In this document: one piece after another, positions 10,851 to 23,059 of the stretch
Layout: each line of letters begins with the position of its first letter
How positions within the stretch are numbered: the stretch's first letter is position 1
Made by a program: the position numbers and the translations under genes
NCBI RefSeq assembly: GCF_023159225.1
Contig: NC_063166.1
Span: 46,865,149 to 46,929,148, forward strand
DNA: 64,000 nt
DNA from: Perognathus longimembris pacificus
Taxonomy: Eukaryota; Chordata; Mammalia; Rodentia; Heteromyidae
Direction of reading: 5' to 3'
The notes under the pieces: generated by a model
What the model was told of the DNA's origin: nothing
Databases searched by the model: none
The model's input: only the letters and a program-made list of their open reading frames with translations

Positions 10851-12649
10851 TTCTTTCTTTTTTTAATGTTAAGTTTTAGAGGGTTTTTAAAAGCAAATTC
10901 TAAGTAGGTGTGGTCAGTAATATTTTTCATAGCTTCTCTTTTTTATGACTTTAGCAAATATTTTCACAAAATAAAATTTTTAGTTTCGGTGAAATCAGGC
11001 TCACCAATATTTTCTTCTATATGTGGCTCTCTGGTTATCATGATGTTTTTAAATCCCTTTGAGATTTACTATGGTGAGGTATTTTGTTGTTGTTCAAGTT
11101 TCATCAAATCCCAGGCATCACATTATATGCATCTGACTTCCAGTCTGTGGTAGTACCACTTTAACAGTGCGAGTACAATTTTTTAAAAATAACTTTATCT
11201 TCTTTTATCTTCCCCTGCTCATTCCATGTTTGTCTTAAATGTTTCCTTTACATACATCTAAAGCCACATCATAGAGTTTAGACATTCACTACACAAACAC
11301 AGTTTAGAAAAGCCTAGCACAGAATGAAAATCTAATACATTGAACTCCAATTTTTCTTACTATGTTTTTCTTCTCTTTCCATGCCTCAGGTTTCTTTCTC
11401 CCTCAATTTTTGTTTCTCTTAGGAAGACTACCTCCTGACATTGGGATGATGGTCGACTTGATTTCCCTTCACCTGAGAATGCCTTGATGCCCCTTTGTTT
11501 CCTAGGAATATTTTCACTGTCACAGGACTTTAGGTTAATGATTCTACTCTTCTAGCACATAAAACATGTACCACTTTTTTCAGGCCTCCAGGCTTTCTGA
11601 TGAGAAAACCTGTTTTCATTTTTGTTTTTTCTAGACGTGGCATCATTTTTCTCTGGCTGTTTTCAAAATGTGTTTTTGCTGTCTTTAATTTTCATAAATT
11701 TACCTCTAGCATACCTTGGCACGGATCTTCTTGAAGTTCTCCTTTGTAGTATTGGTCGGCCTTTTAAATCTGTGGAGTTATGATATCTCTTGCTAAATCT
11801 GGCAAGCTTTCCTCCATCATTGAGTACTTTTTCCTCCCACCCTATTTCCCTTCTCCCCTGGGACTCTGATGGTGGGAATGTTAGTCTTTATCTGGAGGTA
11901 TTGTCCATTTTTGTCTCTATTTTCCCTCTGTTACTCCAATTGGGTAATCTTAACTGTTGCAATGTTCTGGTTACTTAATCTTCCTCTGTCATTTCTGACC
12001 TAGAGTTTCCTTTTGGGGGTTCTTTCAAAATTCAGAAATATAAATCATGGATGCTACTCAGATGCTGGCAATTCTGGTTTGTGTTTGTTTTTGCAGGTTT
12101 TTAGTGTTTTTGTCTTGCTATCTTAAAACTTCTCTCAGATAATTCTAACATGTCTATTATCTTGGTATGGATATCTCTCAAAATTTTTACATTCATTCTT
12201 TAATTTTCCAATTTCTTGGTGTAAAGACTAACTTTTATTGAGACATGGACATTTATGTGTTGTGTCGTGGGACTCTGAATCTTGTTTAGATCTTCTCTCT
12301 AATATCTGGCTTTCTCTGACACTGCTCCTGCAAGAGGAGGGGAAGATCGCCGTTCTGCTGCCAGGTGGACATTAAATTCTAGATTTGCCAAAAGACAGGT
12401 CTTTTTTTACTGCAGAGTAAGGATGGAAAATCCTCTCCTGGGGAGGGGTCCACAGACAACACCATAGCCTTATTGCCAGCTGACAGGAACTAGAGTCCTA
12501 GATCTCTGTGGGGTTTTCTTATTGTGTTTGTTTTTTAAGGCACTTCTTTATGCTTCAGTGAATATGGAAGTAGAACCATAATGATGAATGTAACAATAAC
12601 AACTGCATCCAGTATTGAAAAAAAAAATTCAAAAGAACTACAACTTACT

Positions 12650-12850
12650 TCATGCTTACATGTTAGCACCAAATGTCAGGCTTGAGAACATTCTTGGTAG
12701 CACTATTTATGATAAATAAAACTAGAAGAAAATCCCTACCATCCACCAACAAATGCAGAATAATTAGATCTTAGATTCATACAATAGAATTCTATACAAC
12801 AGGAAAGGACCACATACATAACCAACAACATGAGTTTTCATCAGTTTTGA
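12650..12850 (+). mobile_element. Old L1 ORF2 3' fragment
   Basis: 'cttggtagcactatttatga', 'atccaccaacaaatgcagaa' and 'acaatagaattctatacaac' follow the order of the L1 ORF2 C-terminal region. Diverged and without an open frame. Confidence 0.5.
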
Positions 12851-13587
12851 AATAATCTTTACATTTCACTTTTAATGTAGTTTAAAAAAAAACAAAATAT
12901 GTTTCCTGAAATAAGTTAGAGAGAGGAAATGTGGCACAGGGCAATATGTTTATGCAATTTAAAACATTCTTACATGCTAATTAACTCCACAGTTTTCAAA
13001 TATCATACATCTTTAAGATATTTTTAAAGTATGATAAGAAGTGAAGAAATTTCAAGTGAACATTTACAGGAAATTAGAGACCAGTAATAAAGTAAATTAA
13101 AAAAAGAGAAGGAGGATTGCAAGGGCTGAAGTTGTTGACATTACATGAATAACTCATGTCTGGACTCAAAGTAATAATTACCAATATAAAGAAGTACCAT
13201 CACAACAAACCAGCAGCAAACAGAAGTGACAATGACTGCTACATGCCCTTCACTATATTCTTTGATGATCTCTTTCTTCTCAAGGTCTCTTCACTTTATC
13301 TTCATATTTGTCCTCAATCCTTCCTTTCTCACTAAAATGTATGTGCTTCTGGGTCTCAGAATTTATACCCCTTAATATTTGTAAAACAAAGTACCTAGTA
13401 TGTAGCAGATCTCAGTAACACTGATAAATCAGCAAGTGAATAAAATAGAATTGCACTTATATGCACATCTATACTTGCTTTTTGTTAAGGCGAATTCTCA
13501 TTTCTTGCTCCATGACCACACAAGAAGTAAGAATAACAGAATCTGGTGACTCACTAAATAACTGACTTGAAGAAAATAAAATAGCAA
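12851..13587. other. Intergenic; possible MIR end at 13370-13445
   Basis: Largely unrecognised AT-rich sequence. 'agtacctagtatgtagcag' near 13390, followed by 'aagtgaataaa', resembles the 3' end of MIR, weakly. Confidence 0.4.
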
Positions 13588-14600
13588 AATAGAGCCAGAT
13601 GCAGTCACTTACACCTGTAATCCTAACTACTCAAGAGATTTAAATCGGGAAATTGCAGTTGTTTTTTTTTTTTAATTTTTATTGTCAGACTGATATACAA
13701 AGTGGTTACAGTTTCATACGTTAGGCATTGGATACATTTCTGTACTGTTTGTTACCTCCTCCCTCATTCCCTCCTCCCCCCCTTTCCCTTTCCCCCCATG
13801 AGTTGTTCAGTAGATTTACACTAAACAGTTTTGCAAGTATGGCTTTTGTAATTGTTTGTCTTCTTTACCCTGTGTCTCTCGATTTTGGTATTCCCTTTCA
13901 GATTCCTAGTTCTAATACCTGTATACACGGTTTCCAATGTACTCAGATAAGACACAGAGATAGTGCAGGTACAAACACAGAAAGGGGATACAAGAGGATC
14001 ATCAACAATAGAAGCTACGGTTTCACATCGCGTGTTGAAAGTAATTACAACAGTGATCTAACAGTCATTTCCATAACATGGAGTTCATTTCACTTAGCAT
14101 CATCTTTTGTGTTCATAAGGGTATAGCTATTGGGCTCTTGTGATCCTCTGCTGTGACTAGCCTGAACCTGTGCTAATTATTCCCAATGAGGGAGACCATA
14201 GAGTCCATGTTTCTTTGGGTCTGGCTCACTTCACTTAGTGTAATTTTTTCCAAGTCCCTCCATTTCCTTACAAATGGGGCGATGTCATTCTTTCTGATAG
14301 AGGCATAAAATTCCATTGTGTATATGGACCACATTTTCCTGATCCATTCATCTACTGAGGGGCATCTGGGTTGGTTCCAAATTCTAGCTATGACAAATTA
14401 TGCAGGAACATTGCAGTTTGAGGCCAGCCCAGGTAGCAAAATCTATGACTCCACTCCAACAGAAAAAGCTGAGTATGGTACTGTAAGTGAAAAATAGCAA
14501 ACACACACAGAGAAAGGCTGGAGGCTTGGCTCAGCAGTAGAGCTCCTATTCAGAAAACATGAAGTCATAAGACCAAAATCCCAGTACTTGCAAAAAATAA
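13588..14600 (+). mobile_element. SINE-B split by an L1 insertion
   Basis: The left part 13588-13660 ('cacttacacctgtaatccta') resumes at 14410 ('tttgaggccagcccagg') and is followed by a tRNA-like half near 14518-14575 ('gaggcttggctcagcagtag'). The L1 between (13661-14409) duplicated 'attgcagtt' at the site. Confidence 0.78.
13661..14409 (-). mobile_element. Young 5'-truncated L1 with 9-bp TSD
   Basis: 3' tip 'gtcagactgatatacaaagt', 3' UTR, then reverse-strand ORF2 C-terminal codons (14173 to about 14409) whose antisense stop is at 14173-14175. TSD 'attgcagtt' at 13652-13660 and 14410-14418. It looks less mutated than the L1 at 5900. Confidence 0.92.
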
Positions 14601-14804
14601 ATAAATAAGAAAAATTAAGTAAATGGTAAAATACGTCAGAATTTTACTTCCAATCTTGGTGTTTACCTCATACATGAGCAGCTATAATTGTATGATAAGA
14701 CGCTTCCCTAAAGTACTAAGTCATGTGATTTTAGATTTTGGCATTTTGGCAGCTAACATTCTGAGAGGAAAGACAGCACAAATTTACAGTCAAAAGTCAC
14801 CCCC

Positions 14805-15002
14805 AGGGGCTGGAAATATGGCCTAGTGGCAAGAGTGCTTGCCTCTAATACAGGAAGCCCTGGGTTTGATTCCCCAGCACCACATATATAGAAAATGGCC
14901 AGAAATGGCACTGTGGCTCAAGTGGCAGAGTGCTAGCCTTGAGCAAAAAGAAGCCAGGGACAGTGCTCAGGCCCTGAGTCCAAGTCCCAGGACTGGCAAA
15001 AG
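14805..15002 (+). mobile_element. SINE-A (IDL-Geo-like), full length, 13-bp TSD
   Basis: Starts 'aggggctggaaatatggcc', contains tRNA-like promoter words 'tagtggcaagagtgc' and 'gggtttgattcccc', then right half 'gtggctcaagtggcagag' and an A-rich tail. Flanked by 'aaaagtcaccccc' at 14792-14804 and 15003-15015. Confidence 0.95.
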
Positions 15003-15015
15003 AAAAGTCACCCCC

Positions 15016-15574
15016 AAATTTCTGCCTACAAAACAACCCCTTGAAGACTTCCCCTACTGCCTGCACATCTCAGAAGCTACCATTACTAGCTTTCATCAAC
15101 CACCATTAACTGTTGAAGAGGGGGAAAAACAATCTTCTTTTGTCAACTCTGCAGGAGAAAAAACAGATGAAACACAGGTATGCTTCTTAAATCCAGGCCT
15201 TGTAGGTGCATTTTACTTAGCTATGAAGAGAAGAAAGTTGGCATTCAAGGCTTAAAGCCCTGAGTCATCTTTTCCAGGCCAATTGTCAAGTGCCTGATGG
15301 ATGGGTGGTAACTGCCAAGCAGGCAGTTGGAGGAACTTAGAGGGGCTCATGAGGCAGAAAGACAAAGCAATCTGTAACACCCATTTTGGAAAACATATTA
15401 CTGTAGTGAGAATTGTGGAAATTTGTTTGCTCTCAGCATGGTGCAACCAGTGTTGGGAAGATATTTCAAAATTAGTGCAAGACTTTATGGATTTAAAAAA
15501 AGTGTTTGTGGTTCTTTTTTCCTTTTCTTTTCTTCTTTCCTTTCTCTTTGGTTTATCCCCTTCTGTCTCTGTTT
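15016..15574. other. Intergenic, no feature recognised
   Basis: Mixed composition; a pyrimidine-rich patch at 15514-15560 leads into L1-like sequence. Chance open frames only. Confidence 0.4.
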
Positions 15575-15855
15575 TTTATTTCTGTACCCTTTGTCTTATA
15601 TATTTGTTTATTGAGTTTGGGGAGGGGAAGAGGAAGCACAGAAACAGGTGGGACAAAGGGTAAAGCAATTCAACAGTGAAACCCATTAGACACTATGTTG
15701 GAAATGAACTATACAACTTTGTGGTGAGGGAAGTCAAGAGAGGAAAAACTGGGAGAGAATGAAGGAGATGTCACCATTTGAAAGGAAATGTTCATCACTT
15801 GACTCATGTAACTGTAACCCCTCTGTACATCACCTTTACAATAATTTTTTAAGAG
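15575..15855 (+). mobile_element. L1 3' UTR, older variant
   Basis: 'ggaaatgaactatacaactt', 'gagagaatgaaggagatg', 'catgtaactgtaacccctc' and 'tgtacatcacctttacaat' match the L1 3' end seen at 7240-7470. Confidence 0.8.
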
Positions 15856-16014
15856 AGGCAGGGAAAATAAGGGGGAAAAGTGGAAAAAAGAAAACATTTT
15901 TGGGTGGTATGCAAATGTATACAAATGTATTAACTGAAAAAACCATAGGTTTAGGGGGAACTCAAACAATGCAATTCCTAAGAAAGGCTCAAAGTTCAAC
16001 ATTATAAAACCAGG

Positions 16015-16265
16015 AAATGGGTACTTGAAAGGGCTAAGGTGAGGTCAAGAGAGGAGAGTAGACAAATGAGAAGAAAGGAGGAGAATGAAGTTAGAAATTC
16101 ATACATTGCTTACAAGAATTAAGAAAAATGAGGAAAGGGGTGGGTTTGAAGAGAGATGAGTGAGGATGCTGAAAGGGGTTATGCTGATCAAGACTGGTTG
16201 TATTCATAAACTACTTTGTTAAATGACAACTCCTTTGTTCAACTATATATGTATATAATATTTTA
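16015..16265 (+). repeat. Dispersed L1-like tail, second type
   Basis: Shares words in order with 49776-49985: 'gacaaatgag' / 'gacaaatgat', 'aattaagaaaaatgagg' / 'aattaagaagactgagg', then 'cataaactactttgttaaat' / 'cataaactgctttgataaat'. Confidence 0.65.
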
Positions 16266-16333
16266 ATAATATTAATGAAATATTATGCATAATATCTCTC
16301 TTTATGTGTATATATAGAGAGAGAACAGCAACT

Positions 16334-16530
16334 CTTTTTAATTTATTCATCTCTTCATTGTCAAAGTGATGTACAGAGGGGTTACGGTTTCATATGTAGG
16401 GCAGTTCATGCATTTCTTATCCAACTTGTTACCTCCTCCCTCATTTTTCTCCCTGCTCTGCCCCCCCATTTCCTTCCCCCACCCCCATGAGTTGTACAGT
16501 TGGTTTACACCATATAGTTTTGTAAGTATT
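16334..16530 (-). mobile_element. Short 5'-truncated L1 with 13-bp TSD
   Basis: Antisense L1 3' tip ('tgtcaaagtgatgtacagag', 'cttgttacctcctccctca', 'gagttgtacagttggtttac'). Perfect TSD 'gagaacagcaact' at 16321-16333 and 16531-16543. Confidence 0.95.
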
Positions 16531-16634
16531 GAGAACAGCAACTTTTATCTCTGTTTGCCAGCATTTCTCTTTTGTTTGAAAATGCAACCCTAACTCTCAT
16601 GTCTAGGGGCATCCTTTAAGACAGATACAGTTGA

Positions 16635-16885
16635 AGCCAGAGGCTGGTTGCTTATGCCTATAATCCTAACTACTCAGGAGGCTGAGATATGAGGATCAGG
16701 GTTCAAAGCCAATGCTGGCAGGAAAAGCCATAAGACTCTTATCTATCTGCAACAAACTACCCAGAAAAAGCCAGAAGTGGTGCTGTGGCTCAGGTAGTGA
16801 ATGCTGACCTTGAGCAACAACAAACTCAGGGACAGCACCAAAGCCTTGTATTCAAGCTTCAGGACTGAGAGAAAAGAAAAAAGAA
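16635..16885 (+). mobile_element. SINE-B
   Basis: 'taatcctaactactcaggag', 'tatgaggatcagggttcaaa', 'gtggtgctgtggctcagg', then 'cttcaggactgag' and an A-rich tail. Imperfect flanking repeat 'agatacagttgaa' / 'agatgcagttgga'. Confidence 0.88.
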
Positions 16886-17467
16886 AAGATGCAGTTGGAT
16901 ACACGCAATTCCTGAGAGGTGGTAAAAGCAAAACCCCCTATGTATGCAGATCTGATCCTGATTCAAGGTGAACCAGAGTTGACTGTGTCTGGCTGTGTCT
17001 GTGTCTCTCAGAACTCTGAATTCTGGCTCTTTTTTTTTTTTGTTTTTACTTTGTGACCCATTTAATCCTCTGGTAATGCTTGGAAATCTTTGCTTTTCTT
17101 CCTCTACTTCTAGTTACAGTTCATACACAGAGTTTCTTCCAGACAGATTGAGATTCCATGGTCATTTGTAAAAAACACTTAGCAATCATTACTCAAATAA
17201 TTCCTGGAGCTCCAAATGTTCCCCTTACTTAAGGATCTCCTGTGTGATTAGTAGATTTTACTACCAAAGACACAAGACAGAGGCTTCCTAACAATAAACC
17301 TGAAGGATCCTGCACAGGCAGACCTTGGTGTTTATCCCAACACACGTCTCTGTTCCATTCTTTGCTTCCCTGTGCCCTTCCAGAATTCTCTCTGAATTCT
17401 CTCCAAGCCCCCCCAATTCTTTCTGCTTGGTGGGCCTTGTCCTTCCCTCATATGCCATGCAGGACTC
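16886..17467. other. Intergenic, no feature recognised
   Basis: No repeat or gene identified. Confidence 0.4.
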
Positions 17468-17714
17468 TTTTTTTTCTTTTTTGCTATTCCTGAGGATTGA
17501 AATGTGGGCCTTGAGCACTGTCTCTGCGCTTCTTTTGCTCAAGGCTAGCAAGCTACCTCTGGAGCCACAGTGCCACTTCTTACTTTTTCTGACTATTTTT
17601 TTGGAGGAAAGAGTCTCACTCACAGCCTTTCCTGACTGGGCTAGCTTTGAACCACAATCCTCAGATCTCAGCTTCCTGAGTAGGTAGGATTATAGCGCGA
17701 GCCACCAGCACCTA
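17468..17714 (-). mobile_element. SINE-B with imperfect TSD
   Basis: 'ctcaaggctagcaagctacc', 'gagccacagtgccacttct', 'aaccacaatcctcagatctc', 'gagccaccagcacctag'. 'ccatgcaggactct' at 17455 and 'tcatgcaggtctct' at 17716 form a near-identical flanking repeat. Confidence 0.9.
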
Positions 17715-17894
17715 GTCATGCAGGTCTCTCAGATGACTGTGACCACACCTAGTTTTATATTTCTTCACATGTTGTGGAAAACCTGAGGCTCAGAGGCTGA
17801 AGTTGTGGGCAAGAATCTCATGGAAGAAGGCATAAATTGTGTCTGGCTTCTTATTGCCTCACTGTATTCCCCTAGTCACATCACTCTTCAGGAA

Positions 17895-18118
17895 TAAAGA
17901 GATAATGAGTATTTTTCTGTTGGATTTTGATCTTGGGATTGTGAACTCAAAACCCCATGAGCACTCTACCATTTGAGCCACGTACCCAGTACTTTGTGCT
18001 TTAGTTATTTTTCCACAAAGGGTCTCTTGCCTTTGTCCAGACAAGCATCCACAGTCATCTTCCTACCCATCCCTCCCTCGAAGCTACAATTACAAGCATG
18101 AACTACAACACCCAACAT
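17895..18118 (-). mobile_element. SINE-B, strongly diverged
   Basis: 'gcactctaccatttgagcca', 'acaaagggtctcttgcc' and 'ctacaattacaagcatgaac' fit right-then-left half in antisense. Confidence 0.65.
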
Positions 18119-18466
18119 GTTCTTTGAAATAGGCTTTAAGTAGGTTGGGGTTTTTTTTGTTTTTTTTTTTTTTTGCTGGACTGACCTCAAACCACACAGT
18201 GTGAGGCACTTTCCTTTATCTTGCTAAGTTTTTTTAAGGCTTAATAGAATGACATATATAGAATGTCTGTCTCTGATATATAGAGACCCAACACATATCA
18301 GGTATCATTATTATCAAAAATCAAATTTCCAAACCCTATATCCTTCTGATCATCTCTTTATCTGTAATGAGTCTGCCTGCCTGGGTATCAAAAACCTACC
18401 CTTCCTTGAGACCCTCTTTGTGTGTCAGGTCTCCATCCATCTGATGTTCTGATCATCTTTCAAGTT

Positions 18467-19310
18467 CTTTTACTTTTTTATTTTTCTTGCCAAGGTGATA
18501 TACAGAGGGATTACAGTTACATACGTAAGGTAGTAAGTACATTTCTTGTCAAACTTGTTACCTCCTCCCTCATTTTTCTCCCACCTTCCCTCCTTCACAA
18601 TCCTAATGCCCCCCCAAGTTATAAAGTCAATTTACAATATATTGTCTTGTAAGTATTGCTATTGGATTAGTGCACCTTTTACCATTTGTCTCACCATTTT
18701 GATGTTCTCCTTCCCTTCCCTGATTCAGACAAACATATATACAATATCCAGAGTACCAAAATCATAGGCAGTGACAACAGGGGCTAAACCATAGGGAAGA
18801 TAAACAAAAGAGAAAAGGTATAATTTCTCACAGTAAGTTAAAAATAACAATGATAAATTGCTTGTTTCTGTATCTTGGAGTTCATTTCACTTAGCATCAT
18901 CTTATGTGATCATATGTATATAGCTATTGAGCTATTGTGATCCTTTGCTAGGACTATCCTAGACATATACTAATTATTACCAATGAGGGAAACCATAGAG
19001 TCTATGCTTCTTTGGGTCCAGCTCACTTCACTTGGTGTGATTTTTTTCCAAGTCTTTCCATTTCCTTACAAATGGGGCAGTGACATTCTTTCTAATAGAG
19101 GCATAGAATTTCATTGTGTATATATACAACAATTTCTTGATCCATTCATCTATTGAGGGGCATCTGGGTTGGCTCCATATTTTAGCTATAGTAAATAATG
19201 CTGCAATGAACATGGTTGTTCCAGTAGCTTTAATATGGCCTTGTTTGTGATCTTTTGGGTAAATGCCCAAAAGTGGGGTTTCTGAGTCATAGGGGAGCTT
19301 CATGTTCTTT
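18467..19310 (-). mobile_element. 5'-truncated L1: 3' UTR and ORF2 C-terminus
   Basis: The minus-strand frame 19028-19303 encodes an L1 ORF2p C-terminal segment with the words LLGIYPKDHK, MFIAALFTIAK and DEWIKK. This region lies beyond the reverse transcriptase domain. The frame is broken before the expected stop (antisense at 18970-18972), so the copy is dead. Confidence 0.93.
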
Positions 19311-20507
19311 TTCTTGCGGGTGTTCTTTGTACTGAAAGCAGTCTGAGTATCTTCCTACCAGATGACTGTGGAAGAAGTCAAGGTCTACAGAATAAAATCC
19401 AGTGTCTGTATCCCAACTGCTAACAAAGTGATGGGAGAAGATGGGAAATATTTCACATACCCTTATGCACAGCCATGTTATTTACAAAGGGTATGGACTA
19501 TAAGAGGGCTTTACCAGGCAATGGACAAGTAAATGCACCAGAAGTGCTGGCTTCTGGGTCAAATGAGTGGCAATAACTTCCTGTAAACCCCACACTTCTG
19601 CTGACATACTGCTGATCTGGAAGCTAGAATTAAATGGACCATGGGAGGAATCTATTGAAATCACATGGTTCTGCCACAGATTTGAGACTGAGGATAATTA
19701 TTTGCAACCTTTTGCTCCAGGACTGACCATCCTGAAGTAGAAATGAGGTTGTGCTGGCAGCCACCATTACGCTGTGTCCCAGCTTCCTCCCATGCAGATC
19801 CAGTTGTCGTCTGTGAAGTCTCATTCTGATACTGCTGGTATGCAAGGGATGCTTCACAGACAACCATGAAGGCTGCTGGCTTCTTCACAAAGACAGTGCC
19901 TACCCTTGAGACCCAAAGAACCACTGTGGGGCTACCATGCACAGAGCCCCAGCACATGTACACTATGGATGGTCCTGTCCACTGTCCTCCAAACATTGCC
20001 ACTGACATGTCAACATCCCTTCAATACTAGTTCCGGGGTTGACTTTCATGACAAATAGGAGAGCCTCATCTCTCTTCTACTCATGGCCATGTAGACCCAT
20101 AAACATTAATGTCTGTGACCAAACCTGCACTTCAAATGTTTCCTTCCAATTCTACAGTGGAAAACTGATTTCCCTACAACTGACTTTGAAAGTCAGTGAG
20201 TCCCACTGTTAGGACCAGCCACAACTCAGTTTAAACTCCTCCTCTAACACAGTGAAAGGAACACCCTCAAAAATGAGAAGCTTGATTTCAAATCCCAACA
20301 TTTTCTAAACCCTAGGTACATGATGTAACAGATGCCCAGATTATCTTAGAGCTGGCTCAGAACAACCAAGTCAGCTTTCCCCATCTTGCAACAAACATTG
20401 TGGCCAGGAGCTGTAGAAACAAGGGAAACATGACATTATCCCTGCCCTAGTGCAGTTCCTACACCATTGTTTTGCCTTAGCAATATGGCATTCATTCAAA
20501 ATATAAA
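19311..20507. other. Unassigned block of higher GC, overlapping minus-strand frames
   Basis: No repeat recognised. Three overlapping minus-strand frames (19482-19664, 19630-19863, 19661-20008) run through 500 bases, including a 115-residue one starting MSVAMFGGQWTG. This could be a decayed retrocopy or an old exon-like piece, but I do not recognise the protein, and no poly-A tail or splice site settles it. Confidence 0.35.
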
Positions 20508-20733
20508 TGAGCCAGGTGGCAATGGCTCACGCCAGTAATTCTAGCTACTCAAGAGGCTGAGATCTGAGGATAGTGGTACAATGCCAGCCAGGGCAGAAAA
20601 TGCCCCATGAGACTCTCATCTCCAGTTAATTACTCAAAAACCAGAAATGGTGCTGTGGCTCAACTTGGTAGAACACTAGCCTTGAGCAAAAGAGCTCAGA
20701 GACAATGACCAGGCTCCAAGTTCAAGCTCCATG
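20508..20733 (+). mobile_element. SINE-B
   Basis: 'gagccaggtggcaatggctc', 'gctactcaagaggctgagat', 'ggtgctgtggctcaacttgg', 'ctagccttgagcaaaag'. Its tail has become the CATA/CA microsatellite that follows. Confidence 0.9.
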
Positions 20734-20734
20734 A

Positions 20735-20798
20735 CCAAACATACATACATACATACACACACACATACACACACATATCCACATACATACACACACTA
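20735..20798. repeat. (CATA)n/(CA)n microsatellite
   Basis: Mixed CATA and CA repeats growing out of the SINE-B tail and running straight into the telomere-like array. Confidence 0.95.
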
Positions 20799-22048
20799 AA
20801 ACTTATTTTAGGAACTTGGACTGACTCCAGTAAAAGTTAGGATCAATGTAAACTAAAGTGTTTTTTCCTACTATTCAGATTTGGTGTTAATTAGAGGAAG
20901 GGTTAGAGTTAAGGATTGTGTTAGGGTTAGGATTATGAAATGAGTAAGGTTTGGGGTAAAACAAATTTATTTTTAAAAGCATGAGAGGATTAAAGTCAGA
21001 ATGAGAGTAAAATAGGGTATTTGTGTTACTATTCGGATCTGAGTATAATTAGGGTTAGGGCCAGCATTTGGGTTCTAGTTAGGATTAGTCTTAAGGTTAG
21101 AGTTAGAAAAAGGGTAAGGGTTAGGTTAAACCTGCAACTTATTTTTTAAATTATTAGTCAGATAAAGATATGAATGAAAACTGGAGTATTTGAGTTAAAT
21201 AGGATTGTGGTGTAATTAGGATTCAGATTGAGATTAGGGTTCTGGCTCTGGTTAGGGTTAGGTTTAGGGTTAGTATTAAAGTTAGGTTTAGAAAAGGGTA
21301 AAATTTAGGGCACAATTGCAACTTTTTTTTAGTAATTAAGAGTTTAGTTAAATTAAGATGATGAAAACCAGTCTGTTTGTGTTACTTTTAGGATTTGTTT
21401 ATAATTATGTTAGGCCTAGGGTTAGCTTTACTGATAAAGTTAGAGATATAGATAGAAAATGGTAAGGTTTATAGTCAAATGAATCAGGTTTACAGTTAGG
21501 ATTCTGGCTAGGGTTAGGCTTAGGGTCAGAATTAGAGAAGGATAAGTTTTAGGGTAAAATTGTAACTTATTTTAAGAATTGCGATTCCAGAAAGAGTTGG
21601 AATTTCATATTTGTTTTACTATTAGGATCTAGGCATAATTAGAATGAGGGTCAGAGCTGGGTTCTAGGCAGGATTAGGGTTAGGGTTAGGAAAAGGGAAG
21701 CTTTAGGCAAAATTGAATCTAAAATTTAGACTCGTAGGCTCAAATAAAATTAAGATGAATGTAAGAGTATTTGTGTTGATATTAGGATTCCAAAATAATT
21801 AGAGTTAGGGTTAGCATTAATGTTCAAGTTAGGTTAGCATTGGGATTCTGAATAGGTTACAATCAAGGGTAAATGTAAATTTTATTTTAAGAAATATGAG
21901 TTAAAACGAATGTATTTGTGTTATTTTTACATTTGAGTTTGATTAGGGTGAGGGCTAAGGTTTGCTTTCCAATTAGAATGAGGGTGATGTTTCAGAAATG
22001 GTAAACTTTAGATTAAAACTGAAAATTGATTTTAGAATTACAAGTTAA

Positions 22049-22240
22049 GGGCTAGGAGTGTGGCTTCATGGTAGAGTGCTTGCCTAGCATGTATGAAGCC
22101 CTGGATACAATTCCTCAATACCACATAAACAGAAAAAGCTGGAAGTGGTGCTGTGGCTCAAATGGTAGAGTGCTAGCCTTGACAAAAGAAGCTTATTGAC
22201 TGCCCTGAGTTCAAGCCCCAGGACTGGCAAAAAAAAAAAA
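22049..22240 (+). mobile_element. SINE-A inside the satellite array
   Basis: 'gagtgcttgcctagcatgta', 'ggtgctgtggctcaaatgg', 'ccccaggactggc' and a poly-A tail. Short flanking repeat 'aagttaa' / 'aagtcaa'. The left half (with 'cctagcatgtatgaagccct') is the older-looking form, also seen at 38702. Confidence 0.92.
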
Positions 22241-23059
22241 AAAAGTCAATTAAAACTTAAAATGAATGCAAAATAGCGTTTGGGTGCTAATATTAGGAAC
22301 TAGTATAGAGTTAGGGTTAAGACTCTAAATAGAGTTAGGCTTGAGGTTTGAGTTAGGAAAAAGGTAAAGGGTAACATTTACAGTAAAACTGCAACTTACT
22401 TTAAGTCTTACAAGTCAAAGAAAAGTTAGGATGAATGTAAAATACAGACTCAGATATAATTAGTGTTAGGGTTCGCCTTAGTGTTCCAGTTAAGGTTGGG
22501 GTTAGGATTGGGGTTAGGAAAAAGGTAAGGTTTTGAGTGAAACAAACTTATTTTAGGAAGTAGGAGTCCAATATAAGTTAGGATCAACATAAGCTGGATT
22601 TTTTTTTTTACTATTAGGTTCTGTGTCTAGTAAATATAAGTGTTAGGATTAGAGATCAGATTAGCCTTAGGATCAGGAAATATAAAAGGTTTAGGATAAA
22701 ACTGTAACTAATTTTAAGAAGTAGAAGAGGAGTAAAATTAAGATGAATGCAAAACTATAGTAATTTTTGTTACTTTTAGGATTTGAGTATGATTAAGACT
22801 AGGGTTTAGAATTGTGGTGCCAGCTGTAGTTATGATTAAGTTTAGGAAAAGTGTAAACTTTAGGGTAAAACTGCAACTTAATTTAAGCAATATGAATCGT
22901 ATCAAAGTTAGGGTGATTGAAAGTAGTTCTATTTGTACTATGTTTTTTATTCAAGTGTAATTATTTTTAATGCTATGGTTACATTCTAGTTTTTCTTACA
23001 TTTACTAATAGGAAATGGCAAACTTCAGAGTCAAACTGAAACTAAAATTTGGAATTACA

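Larger units (their letters stand above)
7960..12520 (-). mobile_element. Ancient L1M element, split by many younger insertions
   Basis: Pieces in consistent antisense order. 8110-8170 carries 'aaccctagcaaccactaggc', typical of the 3' part of L1M. Further pieces lie at 8995-9165, 9350-9410, 9655-9780 and 10115-10300, and ORF2-like T-rich sequence at 10900-11160. 11640-12500 carries the L1M block with 'ctggctgttttcaaaatgtg', 'ctgggactctgatggtgg' and 'ctgacactgctcctgcaag'. Removing the insertions leaves roughly 3 kb of one decayed element. Confidence 0.55.

Noticed and set aside
19028..19303. Functional L1 ORF2 gene
   Set aside because: Only the C-terminal tail remains, 5'-truncated and frame-shifted; no endonuclease or reverse transcriptase domain is present.
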